Positions 44,093 to 54,622 of a stretch of 64,000 nt of DNA are shown here, piece after piece (position 1 is the stretch's first letter; the number at the start of each line of letters is the position of its first letter). Source of the stretch: Flavimaricola marinus. Lineage in GTDB: Bacteria > Pseudomonadota > Alphaproteobacteria > Rhodobacterales > Rhodobacteraceae. The notes beneath the pieces were generated by a model. That model ran no database searches. It was not told where the DNA came from and saw only the letters and a list, made by a program, of their open reading frames with translations. The stretch lies in assembly GCF_900184895.1 (NCBI RefSeq), contig NZ_FXZK01000001.1, forward strand, positions 682,001-746,000. Direction: 5' to 3'. The position numbers and the translations under genes were made by a program.

Positions 44093-44986
44093 CTAGGCGG
44101 TCAGACCCTCGGGCTCGACAAGGCCATGTGCGCGGCAGCAGGCGGTCAGCGTATTGGCCAGAAGGCAGGCGATCGTCATCGGGCCGACGCCACCCGGCAC
44201 CGGGGTGATGGCCCCCGCCACCTGCACCGCGCTGTCGAAATGCACGTCGCCGACAAGGCGGGTCTTGCCGCCCTCTGCGGGGATGCGGTTGATGCCCACG
44301 TCGATGACGGTCGCACCCGGCTTGATCCAGTCGCCCTGCACCATTTCGGGGCGGCCGACGGCGGCGACGACGATATCGGCCCGGCGGACGACAGCGGGCA
44401 GATCCTTGGTGCGGCTGTGCGCGACAGTCACCGTGCAGCTATCGCCCAGGAGAAGCATCGCCATCGGCTTGCCCACGATGTTGGACCGGCCAATCACGAC
44501 GGCATTCATCCCCGACAGGCTGCCGTGATGATCGCGCAGCATCATCAGGCTGCCCAGCGGAGTGCAGGGGACCATGGCCTTCTGGCCGGTGCCAAGCAGA
44601 CCGACGTTCGAGATATGAAACCCGTCCACATCCTTGGCCGGGTCGATGCTGTTGATCACCAGATCGCTGTCCAGATGCGGCGGCAGAGGCAGTTGGACCA
44701 AGATGCCGTGAACGGCAGGATCGGCGTTCAGCCGGGCAATGAGGTCGAGCAACGTCGCCTCGTCGGTCTCGGCGTCGAGCTTGTGCTCGAACGATGCCAT
44801 GCCCACCTCGACGGTCTGTTTGCCCTTGGAGCGGACATAGACCTGACTGGCCGGATCCTCGCCCACCAGCACCACGGCCAGACCGGGGGTCACCCCGGCC
44901 TCTTCGCGGATGCGGGTCACGTGATCGGCCACCCGAGCACGGATGCCCGCGGCAAAGGCCTTGCCGTCGATAAGCGTGGCGGTCAT
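44093..44986 (-). CDS. folD: Methylene-THF dehydrogenase / methenyl-THF cyclohydrolase
   Basis: 297 residues from the ATG at 44986, with an AAGGAGA site. The frame is open back into the fhs gene, but that part is out of register with fhs and spurious. Catalytic Y50 and K54 lie in [32 protein letters not shown] and [12 protein letters not shown] complete the signature. It interconverts 5,10-methylene-, methenyl- and 10-formyl-THF. Forms a C1 unit with fhs 35 nt upstream. Confidence 0.96.
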   Translation of the reverse strand: MTATLIDGKAFAAGIRARVADHVTRIREEAGVTPGLAVVLVGEDPASQVYVRSKGKQTVEVGMASFEHKLDAETDEATLLDLIARLNADPAVHGILVQLPLPPHLDSDLVINSIDPAKDVDGFHISNVGLLGTGQKAMVPCTPLGSLMMLRDHHGSLSGMNAVVIGRSNIVGKPMAMLLLGDSCTVTVAHSRTKDLPAVVRRADIVVAAVGRPEMVQGDWIKPGATVIDVGINRIPAEGGKTRLVGDVHFDSAVQVAGAITPVPGGVGPMTIACLLANTLTACCRAHGLVEPEGLTA

Positions 44987-45021
44987 GGTCGTCTCCTTGT
45001 TCTCAGGCGCTCCGTGCAGGG

Positions 45022-46698
45022 TCAGAACAACCCTTCGATCTGGCCGTCGTCGTTCAGCCGGATCGATTCCGCGGACGGAATACGCGGAAGTCCGGGCATT
45101 GTCATGATCTCTCCGCAGATCACCACGACAAATCCGGCACCGGCGGACAATCGAACCTCGCGGATCGGCACCGAATGGCCGGTCGGAGCGCCGCGCAGGT
45201 TGGGATCGGTCGAGAACGAATACTGGGTCTTGGCCATGCAGATCGGCAGATGGCCATAGCCCTGCTCTTCCCAGGCGGCAAGCTGGTTGCGGACCGACTT
45301 GTCGGCCAACACCGCGTCCGCGTGGTAGATGCGCTTGGCGATGGTTTCGACCTTCTTCATCAAGGGCATGTCGTCGGGATAGAGCGGCGCAAAGGCAGAA
45401 GTGCCACCCTCGGCCAGTTCCACGACCTTGCGGGCCAAATCCTCGATCCCTTCGGAGCCCATCGCCCAGTGGCGGCACTCGATCGCCTCGGCCCCCTGCG
45501 CGGCGATATAGTCCTGCACCGCCTTCACCTCGGCCTCCGTGTCGGTGACGAAATGGTTGATGGCGACGACGACCGGCACGCCAAAGCTCTTGAGGTTGGC
45601 CAGATGGCGGCCAAGGTTCGGGCAACCGGCCTCCACAGCGGCGACGTTCTCCTCGCCCAGATCGGCCTTGGCCACGCCGCCGTTCATCTTCATGGCGCGG
45701 ACCGTGGCCACAAGGACAACCGCATCCGGGGCGAGGCCGGCCTTGCGGCACTTGATGTTCATGAACTTCTCGGCACCCAGATCGGCCCCAAAACCGGCCT
45801 CTGTCACCACGTAGTCGGCGATCTTCAGGGCGGTCGTGGTCGCGGTGACGGAGTTGCAGCCATGGGCGATGTTGGCGAACGGGCCGCCATGCACGAAGGC
45901 GGGGTTGTTCTCCAGCGTCTGCACGAGGTTCGGCTGCATCGCATCCTTGAGGAGCACCGTCATCGCGCCATCGGCCTTGATATCGCGGCAAAAAACGGGC
46001 GAGCGGTCGCGGCGATAGGCCACGATCATATTGCCCAACCGCTCCTGCAAATCGGCCAGATCACGGGCCAGACAGAGGATCGCCATCACCTCGGAGGCGA
46101 CGGTGATGTCAAACCCGGTCTCGCGCGGAAATCCGTTGGCAACGCCACCTAGCGACGCGGTGATCTGGCGAAGCGCCCGGTCGTTCATATCGAGAACACG
46201 GCGCCATACGATGCGACGAATGTCGATCTCCAGCTCGTTGCCCCAATAGATATGGTTGTCGATCATTGCCGACAGTAGGTTATGAGCACTCGTGATGGCA
46301 TGGAAATCGCCGGTAAAATGCAGGTTCATATCCTCCATCGGCACCACCTGAGCCAAGCCGCCCCCCGCGGCCCCGCCCTTCATGCCGAAGTTCGGGCCAA
46401 GGCTGGCCTCGCGGATACAGATCGCCGCCTTCTTGCCGATGCGGTTCAGCCCGTCGCCCAGACCGACGGTCGTGGTCGTCTTGCCCTCGCCCGCAGGGGT
46501 CGGGTTGATGGCGGTGACCAAGACGAGCTTGCCGTTCGGACGGTCCTGCACAGAGTTGATAAAGCTCTGGCTGACCTTGGCCTTGTCGTGGCCGTAGGGC
46601 AGCAAATCCTCTGCACCGATACCAAGTTTCGCACCGATCTCCTGAATCGGGCGTTTCTGGGCGTCGCGGGCAATCTCGATATCGGTCTTGTATGTCAT
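45022..46698 (-). CDS. fhs: Formate-tetrahydrofolate ligase
   Basis: 558 residues from the ATG at 46698 with a GGAGGAG site. The P-loop [18 protein letters not shown] lies at about 67-84; [20 protein letters not shown]-type (here [20 protein letters not shown]) and [15 protein letters not shown] are also typical. It makes 10-formyl-THF from formate, THF and ATP. Paired with folD it allows entry or recovery of formate-derived C1 units, common in marine methyl-compound users. Confidence 0.97.
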   Translation of the reverse strand: MTYKTDIEIARDAQKRPIQEIGAKLGIGAEDLLPYGHDKAKVSQSFINSVQDRPNGKLVLVTAINPTPAGEGKTTTTVGLGDGLNRIGKKAAICIREASLGPNFGMKGGAAGGGLAQVVPMEDMNLHFTGDFHAITSAHNLLSAMIDNHIYWGNELEIDIRRIVWRRVLDMNDRALRQITASLGGVANGFPRETGFDITVASEVMAILCLARDLADLQERLGNMIVAYRRDRSPVFCRDIKADGAMTVLLKDAMQPNLVQTLENNPAFVHGGPFANIAHGCNSVTATTTALKIADYVVTEAGFGADLGAEKFMNIKCRKAGLAPDAVVLVATVRAMKMNGGVAKADLGEENVAAVEAGCPNLGRHLANLKSFGVPVVVAINHFVTDTEAEVKAVQDYIAAQGAEAIECRHWAMGSEGIEDLARKVVELAEGGTSAFAPLYPDDMPLMKKVETIAKRIYHADAVLADKSVRNQLAAWEEQGYGHLPICMAKTQYSFSTDPNLRGAPTGHSVPIREVRLSAGAGFVVVICGEIMTMPGLPRIPSAESIRLNDDGQIEGLF

Positions 46699-46837
46699 CA
46701 AAGGCTCCTCCTCCGGGCGCGACATGGCCCGGTCCCTGACTTGGGTTTTACGTTGGCGCGGCGCGGCGGCGAACCGCTTTACCGACATTTCCGGCCCCGG
46801 AATCGGCGCAGGCGGGATTTATCGGCCCGACGAGGGG

Positions 46838-47434
46838 TCAACCGGCGACAGGCGCACGCCACGGCCGCTGTGTGGGAACGTGCAGGCGGACGGTCGCACC
46901 AAGGCGCAGCACCCCTTCGCGCTCGACCCATGCGGTCACCCCGCGCTTACCCTTGGCGGCAGTCTTGAAGCGTTTGCCATGCCCGGGGCGGGCGGTTTCG
47001 ATCGTCCGAGCAGGAAGCTGGCAGGGCATGTTCAGCATATCGACGGTCAGGGTGCAGCCGCCTTCGGCCTGAAGCCGGGACGACGGCGGGATATGCGTGA
47101 AATCGGGGATGCCCTCGATCACCACGCTGGCCCCCATCCACACCGGGTCGATCGCCTCAAGGCCGAGGTCCGCGGCAATCTCGGCCAGTTCCTCGGCGCT
47201 GACGATGCTCAACTGGCGGACGTTGCGGATCTCGGTGTTGCGCTTGTATTGCTTGAGGACACGGCTGCACGACGGGCGGGTTAACCCGGCATGGACCTCG
47301 CCCTCCAGCCCCGCAAAGCTGAGCGGCATCTCGGTCAGCGGCGCACCGTCGACATAGTTTTCCACTTTGCGGTGCGGCACATGGCCCAGCCATGTGATCG
47401 TGCCAATAACGTCGGTGGGCTCCAAGGCGGGCAT
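46838..47434 (-). CDS. MOSC domain protein
   Basis: 198 residues from the ATG at 47434 (MPALEPTDVIGTITW). The MOSC core shows GLEGEVHAGLTRPSCSRVLK with the conserved cysteine C56, NVRQLSIVSAEELAEIA and VVIEGIPDFTHIPPSSRLQ. MOSC proteins bind or carry molybdenum cofactor or mediate sulfur transfer from a cysteine; the exact role is unknown. The next gene on this strand, fhs, starts 139 nt after its stop. Confidence 0.85.
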   Translation of the reverse strand: MPALEPTDVIGTITWLGHVPHRKVENYVDGAPLTEMPLSFAGLEGEVHAGLTRPSCSRVLKQYKRNTEIRNVRQLSIVSAEELAEIAADLGLEAIDPVWMGASVVIEGIPDFTHIPPSSRLQAEGGCTLTVDMLNMPCQLPARTIETARPGHGKRFKTAAKGKRGVTAWVEREGVLRLGATVRLHVPTQRPWRAPVAG

Positions 47435-47485
47435 CGGCAATCTCCTGTGCGGTCGGGCCAGACAAAGCACCCAAGCACGGAAATC

Positions 47486-47983
47486 TCAACCCGGAAGCGG
47501 CGGCGCCGTCGGGCGGCGGCCCTTGCGGAGGATCTCGTCGATCACGGCATAGGTCGCGGGCATGAACCGGCCCGCGGATCGGGTCTCCGCCCACCATTGG
47601 GCACCGCCGGGCGTGGTCAGCAGATCGTGAAACATGTTGGCGCAGGCATCGTCCAGGCCAACCAGCTTCTTGGGCAAATCATTGTTATGCTTCAAGAAGT
47701 TTCCATAGATGTGAACGCCCTGCTCCAGATGCAGGCCAAAGGCGCGGCGCTCGGCCGGGGTCAGCGCCGCATAATCCTGATGACCGCGCTCGACGAGGTC
47801 GGCAAAGACCAGATCGTTGGTCGAGGACTTGAAATCGACCAAAGTCTGCAACAGCTCACGCCAGTTCGACAGCTCCGCCTGCTTGCGGCTGGCGCGGATC
47901 TCATAGGCCAGAAAGGCCACGGTCAGGATCACGGCCATCGCCGCCAGCAGATCGGCAATCGGGGTGAATTCACTCAGCGTCAT
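47486..47983 (-). CDS. Single-span membrane protein of unknown function
   Basis: 165 residues from the ATG at 47983 (MTLSEFTPIADLLAAM). One N-terminal span (LLAAMAVILTVAFLAYEIRA) precedes a helical cytoplasmic domain (ELSNWRELLQTLVDFKSSTN, PAERRAFGLHLEQGVHIYGN, QWWAETRSAGRFMPATYAVI). The arrangement resembles a widespread group of uncharacterised marine proteins with an N-terminal anchor. No function can be assigned. Confidence 0.7.
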   Translation of the reverse strand: MTLSEFTPIADLLAAMAVILTVAFLAYEIRASRKQAELSNWRELLQTLVDFKSSTNDLVFADLVERGHQDYAALTPAERRAFGLHLEQGVHIYGNFLKHNNDLPKKLVGLDDACANMFHDLLTTPGGAQWWAETRSAGRFMPATYAVIDEILRKGRRPTAPPLPG

Positions 47984-48042
47984 CGGGCCACCTGTGTTGC
48001 GCGGTTGGTGCAGCATAGGACGGCAACGGCCGCGCTCAAACG

Positions 48043-48072
48043 AAAAAGCCCCGGCGCGAAGGCCGGGGCTTT
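48043..48072 (-). terminator. Intrinsic terminator of the ftsH transcript
   Basis: On the minus strand a perfect 11-bp stem (48062-48072 with 48045-48055) with a 6-nt loop is followed by T5 (complement of 48043-48047). It begins 20 nt after the ftsH stop. Confidence 0.85.
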
Positions 48073-48091
48073 GATCCGATAACGGTCGTAG

Positions 48092-50011
48092 TCAGGCAAT
48101 CGGCTCTGGCTCGGGGCCGGCATCGTCCGACTTCTTGCGCCCCTTGGTCTTGGGGATCGCGGTGACAGAGGCACCGGGGCCCTGCGGCGTGACGTCGTCG
48201 TTGTCGTCGCCACGGTTGAGCGGCTCACCCGCGATGACCTTGCCGATCTCATTGCCGGTCAGGGTCTCGTATTCCAGCAAGCCCTGGGCCAGACGCTCAA
48301 GATCGTCGGCCTTCTCGGTGAGGATGCGCTTGGCGGTGTCATAGCCCTCGTCGATGATGCGGCGAACCTCTTCGTCGATCAGCTTCTGGGTCTCGGCCGA
48401 ATGGCTGGTGCCGCCCGAATACGCGCCCAGATGGCTCTGCTGCTCGTTGGCATAGTCGATATGGCCGATCTTCTCGGACATGCCGAACTGGGTCACCATC
48501 GCACGGGCGATCTTTGTCACCTGCTGAATGTCAGAGGTGGCCCCCGAGGTCACGTTCTCGGGTCCAAAGATCAGCTCTTCCGCCACCTTGCCGCCCATCG
48601 CCATGGCGATCTTGGACTTGTACTTGGTGAAGGACACGCTCAACTGATCCCGCTCGGGCAGCGACAGGACCAGACCCAGCGCACGACCGCGCGGGATGAT
48701 CGTCGCCTTGTGGATCGGATCATGCTCCGGCACGTTCAGGCCGACGATGGCGTGACCGGCTTCGTGATAAGCGGTCAGCTTCTTTTCGTCCTCGGACATC
48801 ACCATCGACCGGCGCTCGGCACCCATCATGACCTTGTCCTTGGCGTTCTCGAAATCGATCATCGTCACGAACCGGCGGCCCACACGGGCGGCGGTCAGGG
48901 CGGCTTCGTTCACGAGGTTGGCCAGATCGGCACCCGAAAAGCCGGGGCAGCCACGGGCGATAATGCGCAGGTCCACATCGGGGCCAAGCGGCACCTTGCG
49001 GGCGTGCACACCGAGGATCTTCTCGCGGCCCTTGATGTCCGGGTTCGGCACGGTCACCTGACGGTCAAAGCGACCGGGGCGCAGCAGCGCAGGGTCCAGC
49101 ACGTCAGGACGGTTGGTGGCAGCCACGATGATGATGCCTTCGTTGGCCTCGAAACCGTCCATCTCGACAAGCAACTGGTTCAACGTCTGCTCACGCTCGT
49201 CATTGCCGCCGCCATAGCCGACGCCACGCGACCGACCGACAGCGTCGATCTCGTCGATGAACACGATGCAGGGAGCGTTCTTCTTGGCCTGCTCGAACAT
49301 GTCGCGGACACGGGATGCACCCACACCGACAAACATTTCGACGAAATCAGAACCGGAGATTGTGAAGAACGGCACGCCAGCCTCACCCGCAATGGCGCGG
49401 GCCAAGAGGGTCTTACCGGTGCCGGGCGGGCCGACAAGCAGCGCACCTTTGGGGATCTTGCCGCCCAGACGGCTGAATTTCTGCGGATTGCGCAGGAATT
49501 CGACGATCTCTTCGAGCTCTTCCTTGGCCTCGTCGATGCCGGCCACGTCGTCAAAGGTCACGCGGCCATGCTTTTCGGTCAGCAGCTTCGCGCGCGATTT
49601 GCCAAAGCCCATCGCCCCGCCTTTGCCGCCACCCTGCATCCGGTTCATGAAGTAGATCCAGACACCGATCAGCAGCAGGAACGGCAGCAGGCTCATCAGG
49701 AACGTCGTCAGACCGGACTGCTCCTGCGAGCGGGCAGACACCGGAATATCCTCTGCAATCAACAGGCTGGTGACTTCGGCGTCCTGCGGCTTGATGGTGA
49801 CGTAGTCACGGCCATCGGTGCCGCGATAGCGCACCTGCTCGCCGTCGAGGGTAACCTGCGCCACGGCGCCTGATTCCACGGCCGCGACAAAATCGGAATA
49901 GCTTCGGGTGTTCGTTTGCAGCGTGCTCTGATTGCCGTTGAACAGATTGAACAAGGCCAGAACAAGGAGGAACAGCACAACCCAAAAGGCGATATTTCGC
50001 GCGTTGCCCAA
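48092..50011 (-). CDS. ftsH: ATP-dependent zinc metalloprotease FtsH
   Basis: 639 residues. The start is a TTG at 50011 with a perfect AAAGGAG site 6 nt upstream; it gives the family's usual N terminus (M)[12 protein letters not shown]. Upstream ATG codons lack such a site. Two membrane spans (6-24 and 102-123) flank a periplasmic domain. The AAA module has Walker A GPPGTGKT (194-201) and Walker B FIDEID; the zinc site is HEAGH at 416-420. It degrades membrane and regulatory proteins. It ends in a hairpin terminator. Confidence 0.96.
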   Translation of the reverse strand: MGNARNIAFWVVLFLLVLALFNLFNGNQSTLQTNTRSYSDFVAAVESGAVAQVTLDGEQVRYRGTDGRDYVTIKPQDAEVTSLLIAEDIPVSARSQEQSGLTTFLMSLLPFLLLIGVWIYFMNRMQGGGKGGAMGFGKSRAKLLTEKHGRVTFDDVAGIDEAKEELEEIVEFLRNPQKFSRLGGKIPKGALLVGPPGTGKTLLARAIAGEAGVPFFTISGSDFVEMFVGVGASRVRDMFEQAKKNAPCIVFIDEIDAVGRSRGVGYGGGNDEREQTLNQLLVEMDGFEANEGIIIVAATNRPDVLDPALLRPGRFDRQVTVPNPDIKGREKILGVHARKVPLGPDVDLRIIARGCPGFSGADLANLVNEAALTAARVGRRFVTMIDFENAKDKVMMGAERRSMVMSEDEKKLTAYHEAGHAIVGLNVPEHDPIHKATIIPRGRALGLVLSLPERDQLSVSFTKYKSKIAMAMGGKVAEELIFGPENVTSGATSDIQQVTKIARAMVTQFGMSEKIGHIDYANEQQSHLGAYSGGTSHSAETQKLIDEEVRRIIDEGYDTAKRILTEKADDLERLAQGLLEYETLTGNEIGKVIAGEPLNRGDDNDDVTPQGPGASVTAIPKTKGRKKSDDAGPEPEPIA

Positions 50012-50098
50012 GGTGATCTCCTTTGAAACAGAAAAGTGCTCGAAGCGCGTCATAGCGCCACGAGGGTTGAATGTAATGTAGAGATTACAATCCAATCT

Positions 50099-51361
50099 TC
50101 AATGCGAATCCCATGAGTCTTGGAACTCCGCGACAATCCGCGCGGAAAACGCGGGGTTAAGGCCCGCCAGCGGCGCGGCGATCAGCGTGTCTCCCTGCCA
50201 GACAGCCGGCGAGGCCAGCAGCGATTGGCGCGGCAGACCGCTGTCGCGCCATTCCGGGCACTGCGAAACCGCCTCGCCCAGCGCCCGCACCTCGTAATCG
50301 CCCGGCCCCTCGACGATCCAGCGGCCATCCCAGACCGCCCCCAATGGCGCGGTCACCTTGGCCACCGCCTGGTGCTCGCGGGTAAACCTTCGCACGCTGC
50401 CCTTTTGGCTGACCAAACACCCCGAAAGCGTGAATTTACCTGTGGTGGACAAGGCATAACCCATCGGCGCCAGCGTCGACCAGCGCGGGCCATAGTCCTT
50501 GCCACCGACCCATTTCAAAGCCGCGACATTCAGCCGCCGCGCGATCTCAGCGGGCAAGCTGTGGGGGTCGGCCAAGTCAAGAATCACGTCCCCGCGATCA
50601 ATTTCGATCCGCGCCTCAACCGCGCTCCGGGTGTAGTAATCCAGCGCCGAGCGGGCCTGACCCAGTGCAAAGGCTGAGTGCATGATCCCTTCGGCATCAA
50701 TGCCCAAAGGGGCCAACGCAGCCAGCGCAGCACGGGCGCGGGTGCGATCATAGGCGGGGTCTTCGTTGCTCGGGTCGTCGACCCAAGTCACGTCATTGCG
50801 GATCAGGTAATCACGCAATTCGGCGCGGCTCTGCTGCCACAGCGGGCGCACCCAAGTGACGCCATCGCGTTCAAACCGCGGGCGCATCGCGGCCAAACCG
50901 TCCAGCCCTGCCTTGCGGGAAAGTCGGATCAGAAAGGTCTCGGCGATGTCGTCCTGCGTATGACCCAACGCGACGCCTCCAACGCCCTGCGCTTTCGCCC
51001 AATCGGCGATCAGGCGATAGCGGGCCTCGCGGGCGGCGGCCTGAATGTTGCCCTTCGCCGCCGCGCCATCCCACTGCAAGACTGTGTGCGGCACCGCCAG
51101 TTCGGCGCAAAGGCGGGCGACGGCCTCGGCCTCGCGGGCGGCTTCGGCGCGCAAACCGTGGTTCAGGGTGACGGCCTGCACCGCATGGCCGGTCTGGGCC
51201 GCCCATCTGGCAAACAGATGCAAGAGAGCGGTGGAATCAGACCCGCCCGAGACGGCGACCGCGATCTTCTCCGGCGGGGTTCTGGGAAAGGCGGTATCGA
51301 CGACATGGAGCAGCGGGGCGTCTTCGGCCTGCGCCAGCAACCAGCCTTGGTCTAGCTGCAC
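50099..51361 (-). CDS. tilS: tRNA(Ile)-lysidine synthase
   Basis: 420 residues from a GTG at 51361 that overlaps the end of ybgF by 10 nt. The PP-loop SGGSDS is at residues 38-43 in IAVAVSGGSDSTALLHLFA. Other conserved parts are TLNHGLRAEA, ARYRLIADWAKAQGVGGVAL-GHTQDDIAETFLIRLSR and RNDVTWVDDPSNEDPAYDRT. It converts C34 of the CAU anticodon of a minor tRNA-Ile to lysidine so that AUA is read. Start choice between GTG and a nearby TTG is uncertain. Confidence 0.92.
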   Translation of the reverse strand: MQLDQGWLLAQAEDAPLLHVVDTAFPRTPPEKIAVAVSGGSDSTALLHLFARWAAQTGHAVQAVTLNHGLRAEAAREAEAVARLCAELAVPHTVLQWDGAAAKGNIQAAAREARYRLIADWAKAQGVGGVALGHTQDDIAETFLIRLSRKAGLDGLAAMRPRFERDGVTWVRPLWQQSRAELRDYLIRNDVTWVDDPSNEDPAYDRTRARAALAALAPLGIDAEGIMHSAFALGQARSALDYYTRSAVEARIEIDRGDVILDLADPHSLPAEIARRLNVAALKWVGGKDYGPRWSTLAPMGYALSTTGKFTLSGCLVSQKGSVRRFTREHQAVAKVTAPLGAVWDGRWIVEGPGDYEVRALGEAVSQCPEWRDSGLPRQSLLASPAVWQGDTLIAAPLAGLNPAFSARIVAEFQDSWDSH

Positions 51362-52182
51362 CCCAATTCCCGCATGGCGCTTTGCGCGTCGACCATCGCT
51401 TCGCTGCCCGGAAAGCGCAGCGGCACTTCGGCCAAGGTCACGCAAGCGTCGGAGACCTGCCCCAAGGCGGCCAGCGACGTGCCGAGCTTGAACAGGGCAT
51501 CCGCCGCCAGCGGGCCTTCGGGATCGCCCGAGAACCCGTCGAGGTAGGACCGTGCCGCGGCACTCATCTCGCCCAAGGATTCAAGGGCCTGACCGCGCAG
51601 GTAGTAGGCCTCCGAAGTGAGCGGGCCAGCCGGATAGGCCTGCACGAAAGTGGTGAAACTGTCGGCAGCGCCCTGAAAATCGCCGTCGACCAGCTTTTGC
51701 TGGGCACCGTCAAAGTCAATCTGCTCGCTCAGGGCGACCTGCGGACCATCGGTCGAAGGGGCGTCCTGCGGGGTCGGCACGACGGCGGCGCTGTCGACAC
51801 CGCCAAGCGACGGGGTGTCGCCCAACATGCCGATATCGCAGCCTTCCTCCAGCTCGCACAGGCGGAACTCGAGGTCGCCGATGCGGTTGGTGCCATCGAC
51901 CGTGATGCGGTTGATGCGGAACTCCAGCTCCTCAGTCTTCGAGGTCAAACGCTGCAATTCGGCCTCAATGGCGTCGAGGCGCTCCAGCGACGAGTTGCCC
52001 GAAATGCTGGTCGTCGCCAGCCCGGAGGTGTTCAACTCGTTGCGCAGGGATTGAATCTCGACATAGAGGATCGACAGCTTCTGACGGATGTCAGCAAGGC
52101 TCTGATCCTGCGCGGCAGCAGGGCCGGCCAAAAGGCCAACCATCGCCACCACCGCCAAAAGCGCGTTTCGTCCCACCATCAT
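51352..52182 (-). CDS. ybgF: Tol-Pal system protein YbgF (CpoB)
   Basis: 276 residues from the ATG at 52182, the first of two adjacent ATG codons. A signal peptide (LLAVVAMVGLLAGPAAAQ) leads to a coiled-coil region (DIRQKLSILYVEIQSLRNEL, LDAIEAELQRLTSKTEELEF) and C-terminal TPR repeats (FDGAQQKLVDGDFQGAADSF, SEAYYLRGQALESLGEMSAA). CpoB links Tol energy use to wall synthesis at division. Located after pal, as usual. Confidence 0.93.
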   Translation of the reverse strand: MMVGRNALLAVVAMVGLLAGPAAAQDQSLADIRQKLSILYVEIQSLRNELNTSGLATTSISGNSSLERLDAIEAELQRLTSKTEELEFRINRITVDGTNRIGDLEFRLCELEEGCDIGMLGDTPSLGGVDSAAVVPTPQDAPSTDGPQVALSEQIDFDGAQQKLVDGDFQGAADSFTTFVQAYPAGPLTSEAYYLRGQALESLGEMSAAARSYLDGFSGDPEGPLAADALFKLGTSLAALGQVSDACVTLAEVPLRFPGSEAMVDAQSAMRELGCS

Positions 52183-52198
52183 GCAGCCCCCCAAAGGC

Positions 52199-52726
52199 TT
52201 AGCTCAACGAGCCGATCGAAATGATCGTCACGGCCCGACGATTCTGAGAATAGCAGGATTCGTCCGAACACACAGCGACCGGGCGTTCCTTGCCATAGCT
52301 GACAGTGCGCAGACGACTGGCCGGAACACCACGGCTGATCAGGTAATCACGCACCGAATTGGCGCGACGACCGCCCAGAGCGACGTTGTATTCGCGGGTG
52401 CCCTGCTCGTCGGCATGGCCCTCGATCACGGCGAGATAGTCGGTGTTGGTGATCAACCACTGGGCCTGACCGTCCAGCGTCGCCATGCCCTGCGGCGTCA
52501 GGGTGAACTGATCGACCTGAAATAGAACCCGGTCGCCAACGGTCTGGCTGAAATAGGCGGCGCTCGTGGGATCGTTTGCACCGCCAAGAGCCGACTGATC
52601 GACCGCCGACGACGGCGGCAGGCCGGCATTGGGGTCGACGCCCCCGGCGCCAAATCGGTCCGGGTTGGTGCAGGCCGAAAGGCCCATCGCTGCGATCAAC
52701 ACCGCGGCTGTAAAGAGTCTGGTCAT
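52199..52726 (-). CDS. pal: Peptidoglycan-associated lipoprotein Pal
   Basis: 175 residues from the ATG at 52726. Lipobox LSAC19. The OmpA-like domain shows RVLFQVDQFTLTPQGMATLD, VIEGHADEQGTREYNVALGG and RRANSVRDYLISRGVPASRL with the diaminopimelate-binding Asp/Arg pattern. It ties the outer membrane to the wall and binds TolB. A TTAACC half site lies about 25 nt upstream but has no partner. Confidence 0.95.
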   Translation of the reverse strand: MTRLFTAAVLIAAMGLSACTNPDRFGAGGVDPNAGLPPSSAVDQSALGGANDPTSAAYFSQTVGDRVLFQVDQFTLTPQGMATLDGQAQWLITNTDYLAVIEGHADEQGTREYNVALGGRRANSVRDYLISRGVPASRLRTVSYGKERPVAVCSDESCYSQNRRAVTIISIGSLS

Positions 52727-52815
52727 GGGTTCGCCCTTGATTGTCGTTTGCTCGTTAACCAATTCTGTATCACTTTTGCAGCGCCTGTGGAATGTGGCGC
52801 AGATAACGCCACGTT

Positions 52816-54129
52816 TCAGCGCTGAAGCGGGCCCCAGGAGGCGTCCGAGGCAAAACCGCTCAGCGGCACCTGGCGCAGATTGCGGCCCGAAATGTCCACC
52901 GAATAGAGCGATGGGCCACCGGCGGCACCTTGGGATTCGCGGGTGAACATCAGCACGCGTCCGTTGGGCGCCCATGTCGGGCTCTCGTCGAGGAAGCTGG
53001 CGGTCAGCAGGCGCTCTTCGCTGCCATCGGTGCGCATCACACCGATGTGGAAACGACCGGCATTCTGCTTGGTGAATGCCACCAGATCGCCGCGCGGGGA
53101 CCAGACCGGGCTGCCATAGCGGCCTTCGCCAAAGGAAATCCGGCGGGGCTCCCCACCCGAGGCGGGCATGATGTAGAGCTGCTGGCTGCCAGAACGATCG
53201 CTCTCGAAGACGATCTGCGTGCCATCGGGCGACAGCGACGGCGATGTCTCGATCGACGGCGCGTTGGTCAGGCGGGTATGGGTGCCCGAGGCAAGGTCGG
53301 TGCGGTAGATGTCGGTATTGCCGCCATTGGACAGGCTGTAGATCACCGAGGTGCCATCGCGCGAAAAGCGCGGCGAAAAGGCCATATCGCCCTCGGCGGT
53401 GCTCAACTGACGGCGACCGACGCTTGCTACGTCCAGAAGGTTGACGCGGGGAAAGCCGCTCTCATAGCTGGTATAGGACACGCGGTCGCCCGTGGGCGAA
53501 AAGCGCGGGGCCAGCACAAGGGCAGAGCTGTCGGTCAGAAACTGGGTATTGGCCCCGTCGTAATCCATGATGGCAAGGCGACGCAGGCGGTTATCCTTGG
53601 GGCCGCTTTCGGCCACATAGACGACGCGGCTGTCGAAATAGCCGCTCTCGCCGGTGATGCGGGAATAGACCGCATCGGCGACCTTGTGCGCCATCCGGCG
53701 CCAGCCGTCGGTGGTGCCGGCGAATTGCAGACCCTCGCCCAGTTCGGCACCGGAGAACACGTCATAGAGGCGGAACTTCACCGTCAACTGACTGCCATTG
53801 ACGGACACCGCACCCACGACCAGAGCCTGCGCATTGATCGCCCGCCAATCGGCAAAGGCGACCGGCTGGGCAAAGCTGTTCACCGTCGAGATGAAGGCCG
53901 AGGCCGGAATCTCGCGAAACAGGCCGGTGCCGGTCAAATCCTGACTGACGAGGCGGGTGATATCAGAGGCCAGTTGCTCTGCACCCGCGGTTTCGGCCTG
54001 AAACAAGGGGGCCGCAAAAGGCAGCGGTTCGATCACGCCTTCGGTGATCTCGATGCGCAGCGGCGTCTGGGCCACGGCCGGAAAGGCCAGCATCAGCGCA
54101 GCCAGAAGGCTCAGAAAAGCTTTGAACAT
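52816..54129 (-). CDS. tolB: Tol-Pal system beta-propeller protein TolB
   Basis: 437 residues. Signal peptide [20 protein letters not shown], cleaved before Q21. An N-terminal alpha/beta domain (about 22-165) is followed by a six-bladed propeller with repeats such as [39 protein letters not shown] and [15 protein letters not shown]. The periplasmic TolB shuttles between Pal and TolA. The gap to the solo TolA-domain gene is 106 nt. Confidence 0.95.
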   Translation of the reverse strand: MFKAFLSLLAALMLAFPAVAQTPLRIEITEGVIEPLPFAAPLFQAETAGAEQLASDITRLVSQDLTGTGLFREIPASAFISTVNSFAQPVAFADWRAINAQALVVGAVSVNGSQLTVKFRLYDVFSGAELGEGLQFAGTTDGWRRMAHKVADAVYSRITGESGYFDSRVVYVAESGPKDNRLRRLAIMDYDGANTQFLTDSSALVLAPRFSPTGDRVSYTSYESGFPRVNLLDVASVGRRQLSTAEGDMAFSPRFSRDGTSVIYSLSNGGNTDIYRTDLASGTHTRLTNAPSIETSPSLSPDGTQIVFESDRSGSQQLYIMPASGGEPRRISFGEGRYGSPVWSPRGDLVAFTKQNAGRFHIGVMRTDGSEERLLTASFLDESPTWAPNGRVLMFTRESQGAAGGPSLYSVDISGRNLRQVPLSGFASDASWGPLQR

Positions 54130-54235
54130 TGCATCCTCGTCATAAACGGGTCTTGGGGCATCATACGGCCTGCGCAGCCAACATCAAAGCTGTCGCGCGG
54201 GATAGGGGAATTGCGGACCGAAAAACGCCGTACTG

Positions 54236-54622
54236 TCATTGGGGCAACGCCTCGACCGCAGTAAAGTTCATTCGAACGTCGCGCCAGTGCTCGTATTTGC
54301 CGGCCGGCAGGGCATATCCGTCAACCTGACAGATCAGAACCGCGCGGCGCGCCGCCTGAAACGCCAGCTCCACCGCCTCCGGGGCAGCGTCAGAGTGGGT
54401 CAGCATCTCGACGCGGTTGTCGATGACACGGCCCTCGGGAGACAAGGCAAACGCAACGGTCACCGAGACGCCGGCTGCCGGCGATGCCGGATCGACCATC
54501 CAGCACGCTGAAACAGCAGCGCCAAATGCCGCCCTCTCGCCATCCGTCATCGGCGGCGCGCCTTCGGCAAGCGCCAGCGACGGGATCAGAGCGATCAGCA
54601 GGGACAGGCCGCGCATCCTCAT
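54236..54622 (-). CDS. Secreted stand-alone TolA C-terminal-like domain protein
   Basis: 128 residues from the ATG at 54622, overlapping the tolA stop as ATGA. The first 19 residues are a signal peptide (MRMRGLSLLIALIPSLALA). The remainder aligns without gaps to the C-terminal domain of TolA next door: both have PPMT, the CW-VDP segment, VTVAF, RRAVL-CQ-DG and KYE-WR. By hand count about 56 of 105 positions are identical. It has no membrane anchor or Pro-rich arm, so it should be a soluble periplasmic domain with the two cysteines for a disulfide. It probably arose by tandem duplication. Confidence 0.85.
   Translation of the reverse strand: MRMRGLSLLIALIPSLALAEGAPPMTDGERAAFGAAVSACWMVDPASPAAGVSVTVAFALSPEGRVIDNRVEMLTHSDAAPEAVELAFQAARRAVLICQVDGYALPAGKYEHWRDVRMNFTAVEALPQ

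Noticed and set aside
44093-45991. A possible folD fusion protein of 632 codons
   Set aside because: The upstream half lies out of register inside fhs and has no domain; folD has its own ATG at 44986 with a strong ribosome site.
46699-46837. A possible folate or SAM riboswitch before fhs
   Set aside because: No conserved riboswitch core could be recognised by eye, only GC-rich sequence and a ribosome site.
50012-50098. A heat-shock (RpoH-type) promoter before ftsH
   Set aside because: TTGAAG and TACATT hexamers with 16-nt spacing exist on the minus strand, but the match is too loose to claim a sigma-32-like promoter.
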